From Helianthus annuus (lineage: Eukaryota; Streptophyta; Magnoliopsida; Asterales; Asteraceae), in the NCBI RefSeq assembly GCF_002127325.2, contig NC_035434.2, positions 82,834,664 to 82,898,663 of the forward strand: a DNA stretch of 64,000 bases, read 5' to 3'. Below the pieces are notes generated by a model. The model was not told the origin of the DNA, did not search any database, and saw nothing but the letters and a program-made list of their open reading frames with translations. Shown in pieces: positions 1 to 10,778 of the stretch. How positions within the stretch are numbered: the stretch's first letter is position 1; the number at the start of each line of letters is the position of its first letter. The translations under genes were made by a program, and so were the position numbers.

Positions 1-1984
1 AGGTGAAACCTTTAGGAGTACGTGATCACCAACTTCGAACTCAAGGGGCTTGCGGCGTTTATCGGCATAACTCTTTTGACGACTCCGAGCTTTCAAGAGA
101 TTGTCTCATGTCTGGAGGATCTTGTCAGTCGTTTCTTGTAATAACTCAGGACCGGTAATTTGCGCGTCTACGATCTCGTGCCATACAATAGGCGATCGGC
201 ATTTTCTTCCATATATTGCCTCAAAGGGTGCCATTTGTCTACTAGCGTGATAATTGTTGTTGTACGAGAATTTGACTAAAGGTAAATGCGAATCCCAATT
301 ACCACCAAAATCTATAATGCATGAACAAAGCATGTCTTCAAGGGAGCGAATCATGCGTTCAGCCTGACCGTCGGTCTGGGGATGGAATCCGGTACTGAGA
401 TTAAGAGTATTCCCGAGAGCGGATTGGAATGTCTCCTAGAGACGCGGAGTAAATCGACCATCGCGGTCAGAGATGATGTCACGAGGTGTCCCATGTCGAT
501 AAATGACTTTGTCGGTATAGATTCGTGCTAATCGTTCAACCTTGTAGTCTTCTCGTATCGGTAAGAAGTGCGCAGATTTAGTAAGATGATCAACGATAAT
601 CCAAATGCTATCGTGACCTAATGGCGTACGAGGGAGTTTCGTAATGAAATCCATAGCTATACTCTTCCATTTCCACATCGGGACCTCGGGTTGTTCGAGT
701 AAGCCAGAGGGTCGTTGATGTTCGGCCTTAACCTTCGAGCAAGTCAGGCATTTCGAAACATAGAGCGATATCCTTCTTCATTCCTTACTACTAATACCTG
801 GCACGTAGGTCCTGGTACATCTTGTTGGCACCGGGATGAATGGAATATCGTGATTTGTGGGCTTCAGTCAGCAAAATCTCTCTGAGACTATTGCGACTAG
901 GAATCCAAATGCGGTCGAGATAGTGAAAGATACCATTTGGTTTATTCACTAGTTGGTTTTTGGTTCCAAGTATCCGTTCTTCCTTTAGGGTGTTCTCGAG
1001 AAAGCAAGCGTGTTGAGCGTCGCGAATGAGGGCTTCGAGGTCGTGTTGGTTTGAACATTACGAATACTGTGTAAATAGCTTCGTCGGCTAAGAGCGTCGA
1101 CTACGACATTTGCCTTGCCTGGGTGGTAGCGTATCTCACAGTCATAGTCGTTGAGAAGTTCAACCCATCTACGTTGGCGCATATTCAGTTCTTTCTGGTT
1201 TAAGATGTGTTGTAGGCTCTTATGTCGGTGAAGACCGTACATTTGGTACCATACAGATAGTGTCGCCAAATCTTTAACGCAAAAACAACTGCACCGAGTT
1301 CGAGATTGTGGGTGGTGTAGTTCTTCTCATGGACTTTGAGCTGACGAGACGCGTACGCGATAACCCTGTCTCGTTGCATAAGAACATAACCAAGACCTAG
1401 GTTAGAGGCATCGCACTAGACTACAAAATCGTTGTTTCCATTGGGTAACGCGAGTACGGGAGCGTCGCAAAGCATACACTTGAGGGTTTGAAAGGCATCC
1501 TCTTGTTCGGTTCCCCAAACAAAAGTCTTGTCTTTATGTGTAAGAGAGGTGAGAGGAACGGCAATTTTAGAGAAATCGATGATAAATCGATGGTAATAAC
1601 CCGCCAATCCGAGAAAAGAACGAACTTTGGACGGGGTTTTCGGTGTAATCCAACTCTTAACTGGTTCAATCTTCGTGGGATCGACGTGAATACCTTGACT
1701 ATTGATGATGTGACCGAGGAATTTAACCTCCTTGAGCCAAAATTCACACTTGGAGAACTTGGCGTAGAGGCGATTCCCTTGGAGAAGCTCGAGAACTAAA
1801 CGTAGATGCTGCACGTGTTCAGTTTTCGACTTCGAATAGATAAGGATATCATCTATAAACACGATGACGAAGCGGTCAAGAAAGGGTTTATGTGAGGGCG
1901 TTGTAGGACCGTAAACGACTCCCGTACGATTGCGAACGACACGTGCGACGTGCGGAATCCGTATGCGTGCGTGGAGCGAACACA
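1..1984 (-). pseudogene. Ty3/gypsy (Tekay-like) pol fragment, decayed
   Basis: Read on the minus strand, this is the middle and end of a gypsy polyprotein in order: the RT palm end with [14 protein letters not shown] (about 1870-1830), RNase H with the [15 protein letters not shown] end (about 1140-1070), the integrase core with [15 protein letters not shown] and DRDGRF (about 600-450), and the integrase C-terminal part with YGRKCRSP (about 210-190). Frameshifts and stops separate these blocks, and the RT part before FIDD has lost recognisable sequence. It resembles the pol of elements A and C in this window, so it is a relic of the same lineage. No LTR of its own is visible; the left end lies outside the window and the right end abuts a different repeat at about 1985. 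Confidence 0.9.
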
Positions 1985-2279
1985 TAAACGTAATATAATA
2001 GTTATTCTATAGAATGATATTACAATAGTACAATCACCTTGAATCACCTTGATGGCTTTCTCTCTCTACTTTCTCTCTCTAACTTCAAAGCTCCAAAGTC
2101 ACCAAATGAGCAAAAGTTCTAAAATGAAACTATAAGCCTCCTATTTATAGGGCTCTCATAAGGAGTGTTTCCTTATTCACAAAATTGCCATTGCTCTATG
2201 TTTATCACTATAAAATCTAGTTTCATTCTGTTTTCTGCTACGTTCTGAATTAACGGAGGCGATAGACATATCTGCACTC
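1985..2279 (-). repeat. LTR-like remnant, probably copia type
   Basis: Seen: on the minus strand a run starting TGTGAG just after a purine-rich AAGGGGGAGTC, with TATAAATAG near 2150 and an end close to the gypsy fragment at 1985. A purine tract followed by TG and then a TATA box is what a 3' LTR looks like. No second LTR and no TSD were found, so this is an inference. Confidence 0.4.
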
Positions 2280-2600
2280 ACAGACTCCCCCTTGGATATT
2301 GCCACAGTCAATATCGTAGCATCTTGTCTTTTCTGTCTCTGAGTCTTCTTGAAGCTTTATCATCTTCAGCAATCACAGACTCCCTCTTGCTTGAACAGAT
2401 TCCCCGTGGATCGGTATTCAGCTTCAGCTGCTCCCCCTTTCGGTAGAATCTTTTTCTTCAGTCTCCCCCTTTCGTCAAGCTTCCGTGCTTTTGGGATCGA
2501 CACCTGGCTTTCCGGTTACAAGCTTCCCCTTGCGTCGAGTTCGTCTTCAGACTCCCCCTTAGACTCGGCTATCGGGATCGTAATCTGGTACAATTTCAAG
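2280..2600 (-). repeat. Cluster of polypurine-tract-like motifs
   Basis: On the minus strand AAGGGGGAG or close variants occur repeatedly: near 2285, 2385, 2435, 2465, 2525 and 2552. Multiple polypurine tracts before the 3' LTR are known for Sireviruses (Ty1/copia). Together with the LTR-like stretch beside it, this suggests a Sirevirus 3' end, but no copia protein remains to confirm it. Confidence 0.4.
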
Positions 2601-3295
2601 AATTAAACAGTAAAAGCATTTGTGAACATCCAGGATTGAAAACCTGGCTCTATTGTATAATTGTAACAATATGAAATTCCAGGAATAACTTGGCTCTCTC
2701 CTCTTATCAAATGATTTTATAGATTTCACAGTTTAAGAATCCAAATCCCTCACAATTAATCATCCAAGTCCAAATTAATGACCTTGGAGATATCACAAAC
2801 TGTTTTTGATTTTTGATTTTAAAACTTCAAGTTTCAAATTAATGAACTTGTTTATTTTCAGAAACACGTTCAACATACTTAGTTTTTGAAACTCAACATT
2901 CAGACATCGGTTGTCGAAAATAAAGTAGAAACAAAATCTTTTTGTATTTTTCTGAAAACATAAAGCAGTAAAGAAATATTTACAAACATATTTACAGACA
3001 ATATTTTTGTGTGAGTTTGTGTCAGAGGATCATATCAGTTTATGATAAATCACTAGCACCGTTGAGCTTGTAACACTTTAAGTTCTAAAGCATTCACACA
3101 GATTGTCAGTATACTGATTCTCTTAAATTTTTACACAAAGTTCAACTGATTCGAGATACGAATTAGTGTTTTAAGGGCTTAAACTTATTCGCGTGTCCCA
3201 CCTTAGAATATACTTCCATATCAAGATTCCCTAATATACTCCTGTATCAAGATTCCCTAGGATTGTCTTGTAAAAAAATGATTCTATAGTCACCT

Positions 3296-3331
<36 letters not shown>

Positions 3332-3379
3332 TGAACTTCAAGTCTATACTGAGTTCATATTTAAATCTCCCCAATGCAC
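2601..3379. other. Stretch without a gene; contains a 34-T run
   Basis: AT-rich sequence with no coding potential that I can support. A homopolymer of 34 T lies at 3297-3330. It may be further 3' untranslated sequence of the copia-like remnant on its left. Confidence 0.4.
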
Positions 3380-3619
3380 TTAAGAGTTGAGGCAGTATAT
3401 TCTCAGATACTTGGCTGCTTTGTGACGCTTGGAAGATCCATCTTTGTCAAAGTTAGCCGATAGGAACTCCGATGTTCTCTTAAGAGTGTTTGATATTGTT
3501 CGTTGACTAACTTTCAAATCGAATGTTTTGTCAACCCACTGCACCAAATCTTGTTGAGTACATCCTTGGTGATCTCTCTTATACTCGTATAACAATTTTC
3601 GTTGTTGATTGGTCATCAT
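3380..3619 (-). pseudogene. Pogo/Tigger-type transposase fragment (CENP-B N-terminal HTH)
   Basis: The 79-residue reading frame begins MMTNQQRKLLYEY and contains TQQDLVQWVDKTFDLKVSQRTISNTLK, spaced like the first helix-turn-helix of CENP-B/pogo transposases. After SSKRHKAAKY, where such proteins go on to the second DNA-binding helix set, the frame ends. No DDE catalytic part is present nearby. I read it as a truncated transposon relic rather than a host regulator, since no splice structure extends it. Family assignment comes from residue pattern only. Confidence 0.6.
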
Positions 3620-3988
3620 TGATTTTTTTTAACACCTTTTAGTTTAGAAGCTATAGTTGATGTGATTTTAAAATTTATCATTAGATATTTTATAGTGATC
3701 AATCTAAATCTATGTACATTGAAGTTGACAAGTTCATTAATGTATGAATGTACATGAGAATTTTGAAGGTCCTTGTTTCTGTTTTATTCAAATAGGTAAA
3801 GTGAACGGAAATGCAAATTTTGAAGGTCGATGCATTAATTTTAGAGTTGCTCATGAATATAAGGCAAATCTTTGAATTAATAATTATTGATATAATAATA
3901 TCTCGCTAAATTAATAAAATATTTCACTCTCAACATTATTAATCTATAGAGGTTTTACTGTAAATATATAAAAGCTATATACAAATAA
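3620..3988. other. AT-rich stretch without a gene
   Basis: I see no coding potential, inverted repeat or RNA gene here. It ends at the TAA duplication of the MITE that follows. Confidence 0.5.
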
Positions 3989-4320
3989 GGGTGGAGGGTA
4001 TAACCCTCGGGGACTTGTGCGGTGACCTAAGTCACCGATTCGGTGACTTGAGTCACCGATTCGGTGACTATACCCTCGGTTTGGGGGAAATCGGTGAGGA
4101 GGAGAGAGGCAACAAAAATCGGTGAGTGTTCACCGAATTGGATTGAGTGTGATTGAGAGGAGAGGAGAGAGAGAGGAGGGACCAATCATGTTTTTTTTTT
4201 TTTTTTTTTTTTTAATTGAGGGGTGTTTGACTATACCTAGTGATTGAGTGTAAAATGAGTAGAATGAGAAGTTGACATGACATAATACTACCCTAAGTTG
4301 TTTGACTATACCCTCAACCC
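3989..4320. mobile_element. MITE, PIF/Harbinger (Tourist)-like, TSD TAA
   Basis: Ends are inverted: left GGGTGGAGGGTATAACC, right (complemented) GGGTTGAGGGTATAGTC. TAA flanks both ends (3986-3988 and 4321-4323), the 3-bp duplication typical of PIF/Harbinger elements. Inside are two copies of the near-palindrome AGTCACCGATTCGGTGACT (about 4030-4070) and a T run at about 4192-4213. It encodes nothing and lies about 0.4 kb past the stop codon of the HPP gene. Confidence 0.7.
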
Positions 4321-4742
4321 TAATATGTGAACATATATAAAATGGCAGAAAAAACATATTTAAGAGAAAGAAAAGATAATTTCATTATAAACACCAAAGT
4401 AGAGATTAACTTAAATGCTAAAAAAGTTATGACTAATAGAAAAAAGATATTTATTTTCAAAGATTTAATATCGGTCAATAAAAGGCTGCCTTTTATACTT
4501 TTGTCATTTTGTGTTTGCAACTCTTTGTCTAGGACTCTAGGCTCTATATACAAATATTATATGAAGCGCATATCACTTATATTGGGCCCAGTGAATTGAT
4601 GGGCCATAATGTACAACTTTGATTTATCATAACAATTGAAAAATCATTCACACGAGGAACAAAGCACATGAATATCCTTCTTTCCCCATTCTCAAATTTG
4701 AATCAAGTTGTCATTTTTTTCGATATTCCAGTTGTCATTCAC

Positions 4743-7700
4743 TTAGAACTTGACATTATCTTTCATGTAACACACCACTTCTTGCTGCAAAATTGGTACA
4801 GAACCAACAAATTTAGTAACTGGTTTTTTAGAAAATTTTAAAAAATTGGGTAAAAAGTAATCAAGAGGTGTAAACAAGCCGAGCTTAAACGAGTCCATGC
4901 TCACTTGATTAGGCTTAAAATCTAAACCAACCTAGCATTTACAGAAATGTATTAATGGGGAAGGTTCAAATGAAAACCACTAGTTAACGCGAAAACTAAC
5001 TAAAAAAACCTAAAATTATTTATCATTTTTATGATGATTCATTTTATTATTTTGAGTAAAATGACCAAAATACCCTCATGTGGGGTTCATTTGGTCAGAT
5101 TTAAACATTAAAACTAACTGAGTTAAAAGGCTAAAGGACGTAACGTACAAGGGTTTGCAAACATTAAGTACGTTTTTCGTACTTTTTGAAGACAAATGAC
5201 GCACTTTGTAATATGGTGTTAACAAAAAGGACGATTTTTGTAATTTACTCAATGGGAAACTTACAATCAAACACAGAAGTAGGCATCCAGCTGCACCCGG
5301 GAACAAAACATACCAAAACTTCAACTGATGAAACTTGGCCACATCAATAAATAACAAAGGCAAACTTGCAGCTGCAAGGACATGGTAAAAATTAATCAAC
5401 TATAAACGTTTCTTAAATTACGAAAATGCCCTGATACATACCCGGTGGATGAATGGCACGGAAATAGATCATGAAAGCTAGTGATGCTGAGAGCGCGGTG
5501 CTCCTAGCGAGCCAACCCGGACCGAAAAATGAGAACGCTAACACTCCAATTGCTGCACAACCCATTTGAGCCATAAACATATTGTACTTCTGCAGTTTTG
5601 CATTCACAAAAAGAGAGTTTTTCTTTTAAACTTTTTATCTCATTGAAATCATAATATTTATTGAATAATTTACTAACTTGTTAAATCTAAACAAAATCCG
5701 ATTAAATAATACAAACAAAGGACAATCCCACAAACATAATTATCACAGACTTATAGTTTAAATTTAGTCAAATTCAATTTGCCAGAAAATCAAAGATAGT
5801 TGGAGAAATTCTATAGTTTGAAAGGATATTCCTGTATAGTAAATCTTACCGTTATAAATTAGTTAATTGCTATAAATTAGGGGTAGGCTAAATGTACCCC
5901 CCTCTTATTACTTTTTATACCCCCTTTCCATAAAATCATATTAAAACTTGTAATATTTACCCCCTATACAAATCATCATTTTAAAAAATATTCTTTTTGT
6001 TACAAAAAAAATTCATAAGTGTAAAAAAAGATTAGAGACATTTTTTTAAATATTTAATATTTAATTTTTATTTAAATCATATTTTTAAAAAGTTTTCATA
6101 TATTGTTTCTAAAGACACTTTCTCAAATAGTATTTTGATTATGTTTTTTTATTGAACATCTTTACAAATAAATAGTAACATTTTTTCTTATAAAAATAAT
6201 AAAAAAAGTTTTGAACTTTCTTTTTAAAAAAAAATCTATATTATGTTTTTTCCTCATCTAATTTGTATTTTAAAGGTCTTACTTTTATCTTTTTAATACT
6301 TTAGACGTGTTTATAATATAAGTAACGATTTTTATTTATCAAAAAAGTAAAAAAAAATCTTTTAAAATAGCGTTTACAGCCCTAGCACATATTAATCATT
6401 CAAACCATCTATATAAGTGAACAAATAAACAATAGGTACTAAAATTATTTTATCAAACTATAAATTAACAATCTATATAAATTCAAATTTAATTAGTATA
6501 AAGAGTATGTTGTAAACTGGTTGATCTCGAAAATATATGTGGATTTTTCTCTTCTTCATTTAAAAAATATATTAAACTGGTTGATCTCGAAAATATATGT
6601 GGATTTTTTTTATAATCAAAAGTAGGTCATTCGAAATCAAAAGTCACGTAAAAGCATAAACTTAATTACGAATAATCATTGGTTTTCAACCACGCATCAG
6701 ATACCCACTTTAAGTCGTTACAAAATAAAAAAAAACATTTTAAAATATTAAAAATAATAAATATAAGACATTTAATTACAAACTAGACGAGAAAAAAAAT
6801 ATAATGTAGACTTTTATCAAAAATAAAATTCAAAACTTTTTTATTATTGTTTTTATATAAAAAACGTTATTAGTAATTTGTAAAGATGTGCAATAAACAT
6901 AAAAAATAAACAATTAAAAAAACGTCTATAATATATTTTTACACTTTTGGATTTCTTTTGTAACAAAAAAGAATGCTTTTAAAAAAATAGGACTTGTTTA
7001 GAGCATTCCCATCCAGTCCATCATATGTAGTGTGTGGGGTTTTTAAAATGTAAAGAGTATAAAAAGTGGTTGTGAGTGAAGGAGAGAGAAAATATTACTG
7101 TTCATCTGTATATTTGGGGGGACACTGTTCACCCACTATAATTTTTTAATATATATTGAAAGTGGTTGTGAGTGAAAGAGAGAGAAAAATGTAATATATA
7201 TTGGAAAGGAGAGAGAAAAAGTATTTGTTTTTAGTGAAAATATATTGATATAGGAGTTGTTTTTTAGTGAAATGTATGTATATTTTTAGTGGATTGGATG
7301 TGAATGCTCTTAGGGAGTAAATATGACAAGTTTAAATATGATTTTATGGAAAGGGGGTATAAAAAGTAACAAGAGGGGGTACATTTAGTAGCCCCCATAA
7401 ATTATTAAAAAAAAGTCAAATTTCTTTCAGTTGACTATCAGAATGAGAACATGATTATGATTTATAGATCTGAACTTAGTTAATTTAAAATAAAGAAAAG
7501 GAATATTGGATTTTAATAATCTCAATTATTCGTTGTTGGCCTCCAACCGTCCCAACTTAAAAAATAACCACTGGTAGTCACAACTATTGACATATTGGCT
7601 ACCAATGGACCCTGATTAACAAAACCCTAACTTTGTTAGTCTCCGGAAAACCGTTTTTGTCCAAAAAAAAGGTTTCTAAAGGTCCGATCTAAGGTTACAA

Positions 7701-10260
7701 AGAGGTTTGGGACGAAAATGTTGAGTTTCCCGGCCAAAAAGTTGAGTTTTCCGGCGAAAAAGAAGTTTTCCGGCGAAAAATGAGTTTTTCGACGACTTTA
7801 ATAATTGAGGCTTTTACTAGATAAAGTTCCCAAAATTCCATAATATTGTTATAAAGAGGTTCGGGACGAAAATGTTGAGTTTTCCGGCCAAAAAACGTTT
7901 TTCTGGTGATCGAAGATTAACGGCGTTAGGGTTCTGTTAGTCAGGGTCTATTGAAGGCCAATATGTTAAAAGTTAGGGCTGCCAGTGGTTATTTTTAAAG
8001 TTCAGACTGTTGACGACGAACGGTGAATAGTTGAGATTATTAAAATCCAAAATTCCTAAAAAAACGCAACGATAATAAATATTAATAAAGGCATGAACAT
8101 GTTTTAATCTAAAATCGGATCTTTTTGCGTGAAAATTATTGTTTTAAAAAAAAATATATACATTCGGATGTCTCCAGTAACGGCTTTGCACGTGTATCTT
8201 AGTGCTCAAATATTTTTGTTATCACTAAATTTGTTGGTTTTCAATAAAACAATTTCTATATGTTTAAATTCTGTTAAAAGTTAAAATTAAAATCCCAATA
8301 TTCTCTGACAATTTGTGGTGTCAATTACATCTTCATAAAAAAAAAGGTTAAATTTTTGCCATAGAAACATAATTAAGAAGAAGTGTTGAAAAATATCCAT
8401 GATAGCTTTAATGGCAGGGGAAATACAACATAGAAGTCCATGGACTATATATATGTCCCGTTTATTGTTATCTGTGATTAGAATTGCTCCTGAACTGTTA
8501 GAAACTGGTTATACCGTTTAAAGTGAAACAAATTAACCGGTTTGAGGTTTATTCGATTTATGGTTTGAAAACCCGTGTTGAATTGTTGGGTTTAGGTTTG
8601 AAGCTTGGAGCCAACCGCATCCGTATTATTTTACTTATGGTATTTTTGTGTGAGTATTAAGATTTTACTTATGATATTTTTGTGTGAGTATTAAGTTATG
8701 CAAACTAATAATTTTAAAAAGTAAGAAAAATGTGGTTTAACCCAAAGTGCCAAACTGAACGGTTTTGACCAGTTTAACCGGTTCAACAGACCAACTAACA
8801 TGATCTTTGATTTTCTGTGTTTTCAAAACATTACTTAGCGGTTTAGTACGAATTTGTTATCAAAACTAATGATATTAGAGTATTAGACCATCAACACCCT
8901 CCCTCATCGAAGCATGTGCGAGTTACGAAAACTCTATTTATTTAAATTGAACTAAATAAATAATTTTATATATAAATGATAATTTATATCGAGATAGTTA
9001 GAAGTTAATAAATTATCTATCTTAATAATAAAAAACTTGTAATTCTTCATGGCTAAAAAGCATATTCCATTAAAAATTAAGTCGCCTTTTTTTTTTTTAA
9101 TTTTAAATGTAAAATACACAAGCATATCTTGTGGCACATATTTCCTCGTGAATCATGATTTTTACCGTTATTTAAAATCAAAACCCTAAAAGTACTTATT
9201 TAATAATCTGTAGCAATCACTTTTATACATATTTTAATTTTCTATACCAACAGAATCCTCTCAAGTAAATAGCATAGTTTTGGTGCTAGTTACTAGTTTT
9301 ATAGTTACGTTGGACCATGCCCGTTTCAAGAAAAGTCTAAAAGATACAAGTATGCGTCCTCAAACATTTTGAGAATGATGCTAATGCTATGAAATTCTAT
9401 AACTAAAATCGGTAACAAAAATGTAACAAAACGTATTGCAAATATTATTAAGGTTTGTACATGCTTTCAGGACAGAAACACGACATTATAATCAGTTATT
9501 TGAATGTATAAAATGACATTGTTGTATTGTATTGAAGTAGTTTGATTTACGCTTTAATAAATACATATTTTTGTTGATATACCCCGGTCCAGGGGAGAAT
9601 ACAATGAAAACCCACCTAAGTTTAAGAAATTCGTGAAAATCCAGTGTAACAACCATTTTTTTTTTTTTTTTTTTTTTTTTGTCTATTAACATATGTAATA
9701 TATGTTCTCGGTAACCTAAAAAATGTGTAACTAATTATTACATATGTGTAACAAAATGAAAATTCCGCATGTTACACATGTGTAGCATTTTAACATCATT
9801 TTGTTCCACATTTTAAAATTTTCTTTTCTTGAAATCTTGAAGATAATAAATAGCATATATCATACAAAGTTTTTTTTATTGATTCATAGGATTTTCACAA
9901 ATTTTCTATACTCAAGTGAATTTTCAAATTATCCTATCCTTACTAAGGATAGTCTATTCTAAAAAGTTAATTACTATACTAGTATTTGTATATGTACAAA
10001 TACAGATTTTTCTTATGTGATATATTGTTCTCACTAACCTAACAAATGTGTAACTAATTATTAGATATGTGTAACAAAATGTAAATTTTAATGCACAATC
10101 ATAAAGTAGTTTGACTATCCAATCTGATGTGGTTTACATTAAAATATATTGTTAAAACGACACATCAAACTTTAGACTTGTGAATTGAAGAAGATGCATT
10201 ATAAGAAAGCAATCTCAAATACCCAATAATTTTTATAATATAAAAAAAAAAACACATTAA

Positions 10261-10296
<36 letters not shown>

Positions 10297-10778
10297 AAAA
10301 ATGAAAGATAAGAAATAGATGGATGAAATACCCGAGCACCAGGGGTAGAAGGGGTTGCAAAAAGAACCGCACAAACAGCTCCAAGTGGTGCTATTGTCAT
10401 CGAAACTCCCTTTTGAGCCAACACTTGGTCCATCTTTCCCAACATAGCCATGGCTGCAAATGCACCTGCTCCATCCAAAACATATACGTATATATTTGTT
10501 AGCCAAAACACCAACCCAATCATGGTTCACAATTTGGTCGAACCTGCAGAGGGCCAAAACACGTCGCTAAGTGAAGGAGCCTTGGAACCCTGGTCAGGTT
10601 TCCAAGCATCCCAGTAATTAGCCGCGGCTTTAACACCAAATATTGGTCGTCTTCTTCTTCTTCTTCTTCTTATGCCCGGATCAATGGAGGCTCCGGCGAG
10701 ACCCGAAGGCGATCGCAGGCGCATTGCATGGTTGCTTTCATGGCCGATTCTCACCAGAGTGGAGAGATATGAAGCCAT
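4743..10778 (-). CDS. HPP-family integral membrane protein, five exons, intact
   Basis: Exons on the minus strand: 10778-10544, 10465-10332, 5589-5442, 5371-5265, 4784-4743, totalling 666 nt (221 residues plus TAA). All four introns have GT..AG ends; sizes are 78, 4742, 70 and 480 bp. The protein has an N-terminal region rich in Ser and Arg including eight Arg in a row (about residues 37-44), then hydrophobic segments carrying AGAFAAMAMLGK, APLGAVCAVLFATPS, GCAAIGVLAFSFFGPGWLARS, the HPP signature RAIHPPAASLPLLFID, and an end DNVKF. The order and length match plant HPP proteins. Arabidopsis relatives (NITR2 group) are reported as chloroplast-envelope nitrite transporters; the N-terminus here fits a plastid transit peptide. 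Transport and location are inferred from the family. The start at 10778 is the only ATG giving this frame. No exon is damaged, so the gene is probably functional. Confidence 0.9.
6513..6609. repeat. Direct repeat pair, 60-bp period
   Basis: TAAACTGGTTGATCTCGAAA and the following AATATATGTGGATTTTT occur at 6513-6549 and again at 6573-6609, exactly 60 bp apart, inside the 1.5-kb transposon. Confidence 0.85.
7001..7309. mobile_element. MITE, PIF/Harbinger (Tourist)-like, TSD TTA, nested
   Basis: Ends GAGCATTCCCATCCAGTCCA and, complemented from the right, GAGCATTCACATCCAATCCA. TTA flanks both sides (6998-7000, 7310-7312). The 309-bp interior holds repeated AGTGGTTGTGAGTGAA-like segments and no ORF. 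It inserted into the larger TIR element, itself inside the HPP intron. Confidence 0.8.
7500..8056. mobile_element. Long-TIR MITE, probably Mutator-like
   Basis: Inverted ends of about 120 bp: GGAATATTGGATTTTAATAA at the left and GGAATTTTGGATTTTAATAA (complemented) at the right, continuing through AATAACCACTGG and CATATTGGC to AGAACCCTAAC-type sequence. The 9-bp flanks TAAAGAAAA and TAAAAAAAC agree at 7 of 9 positions, so the TSD is imperfect. The middle repeats GTTGAGTTTTCCGGC-like units. Long TIRs with about 9-bp flanks fit MULE-derived MITEs. Confidence 0.65.
8057..10331. other. Rest of HPP intron 2: AT-rich, repeat-containing
   Basis: No ORF I can support. GTGTAACTAATTATTA followed by GTGTAACAAAATG occurs near 9727 and again near 10048. 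GGATTTTCACAAATTTTC-type sequence occurs in inverted orientation near 9615-9641 and 9890-9910, so a decayed fold-back element may lie at about 9600-9930. Homopolymers: T at about 9657-9680 and a run of about 30 A ending near 10294, close to exon 2. Confidence 0.5.
10655..10672 (-). repeat. AGA/TCT trinucleotide microsatellite inside HPP exon 1
   Basis: Seven or so consecutive AGA codons on the minus strand, closed by CGA, encode the Arg run near residues 37-44. This is a slippage-prone repeat within the putative transit peptide. Confidence 0.85.

Larger units (their letters stand above)
5880..7396. mobile_element. 1.5-kb TIR transposon in HPP intron 2, 8-bp TSD
   Basis: Both ends carry inverted copies of about 75 bp: CTAAATGTACCCCC, then TTACTTTTTATACCCCC and TTTCCATAAAATCATATT, facing each other at 5887-5955 and 7325-7390. 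ATAAATTA flanks the unit exactly (5872-5879 and 7397-7404). An 8-bp duplication fits the hAT superfamily. No transposase is visible in the AT-rich interior, so it is non-autonomous. A second MITE sits inside it. Confidence 0.75.

Noticed and set aside
4327..4599. 90-codon plus-strand frame near the HPP 3' end
   Set aside because: AT-rich, Lys/Ile-biased, no homology pattern; lies in the probable 3' UTR of the opposite strand gene.
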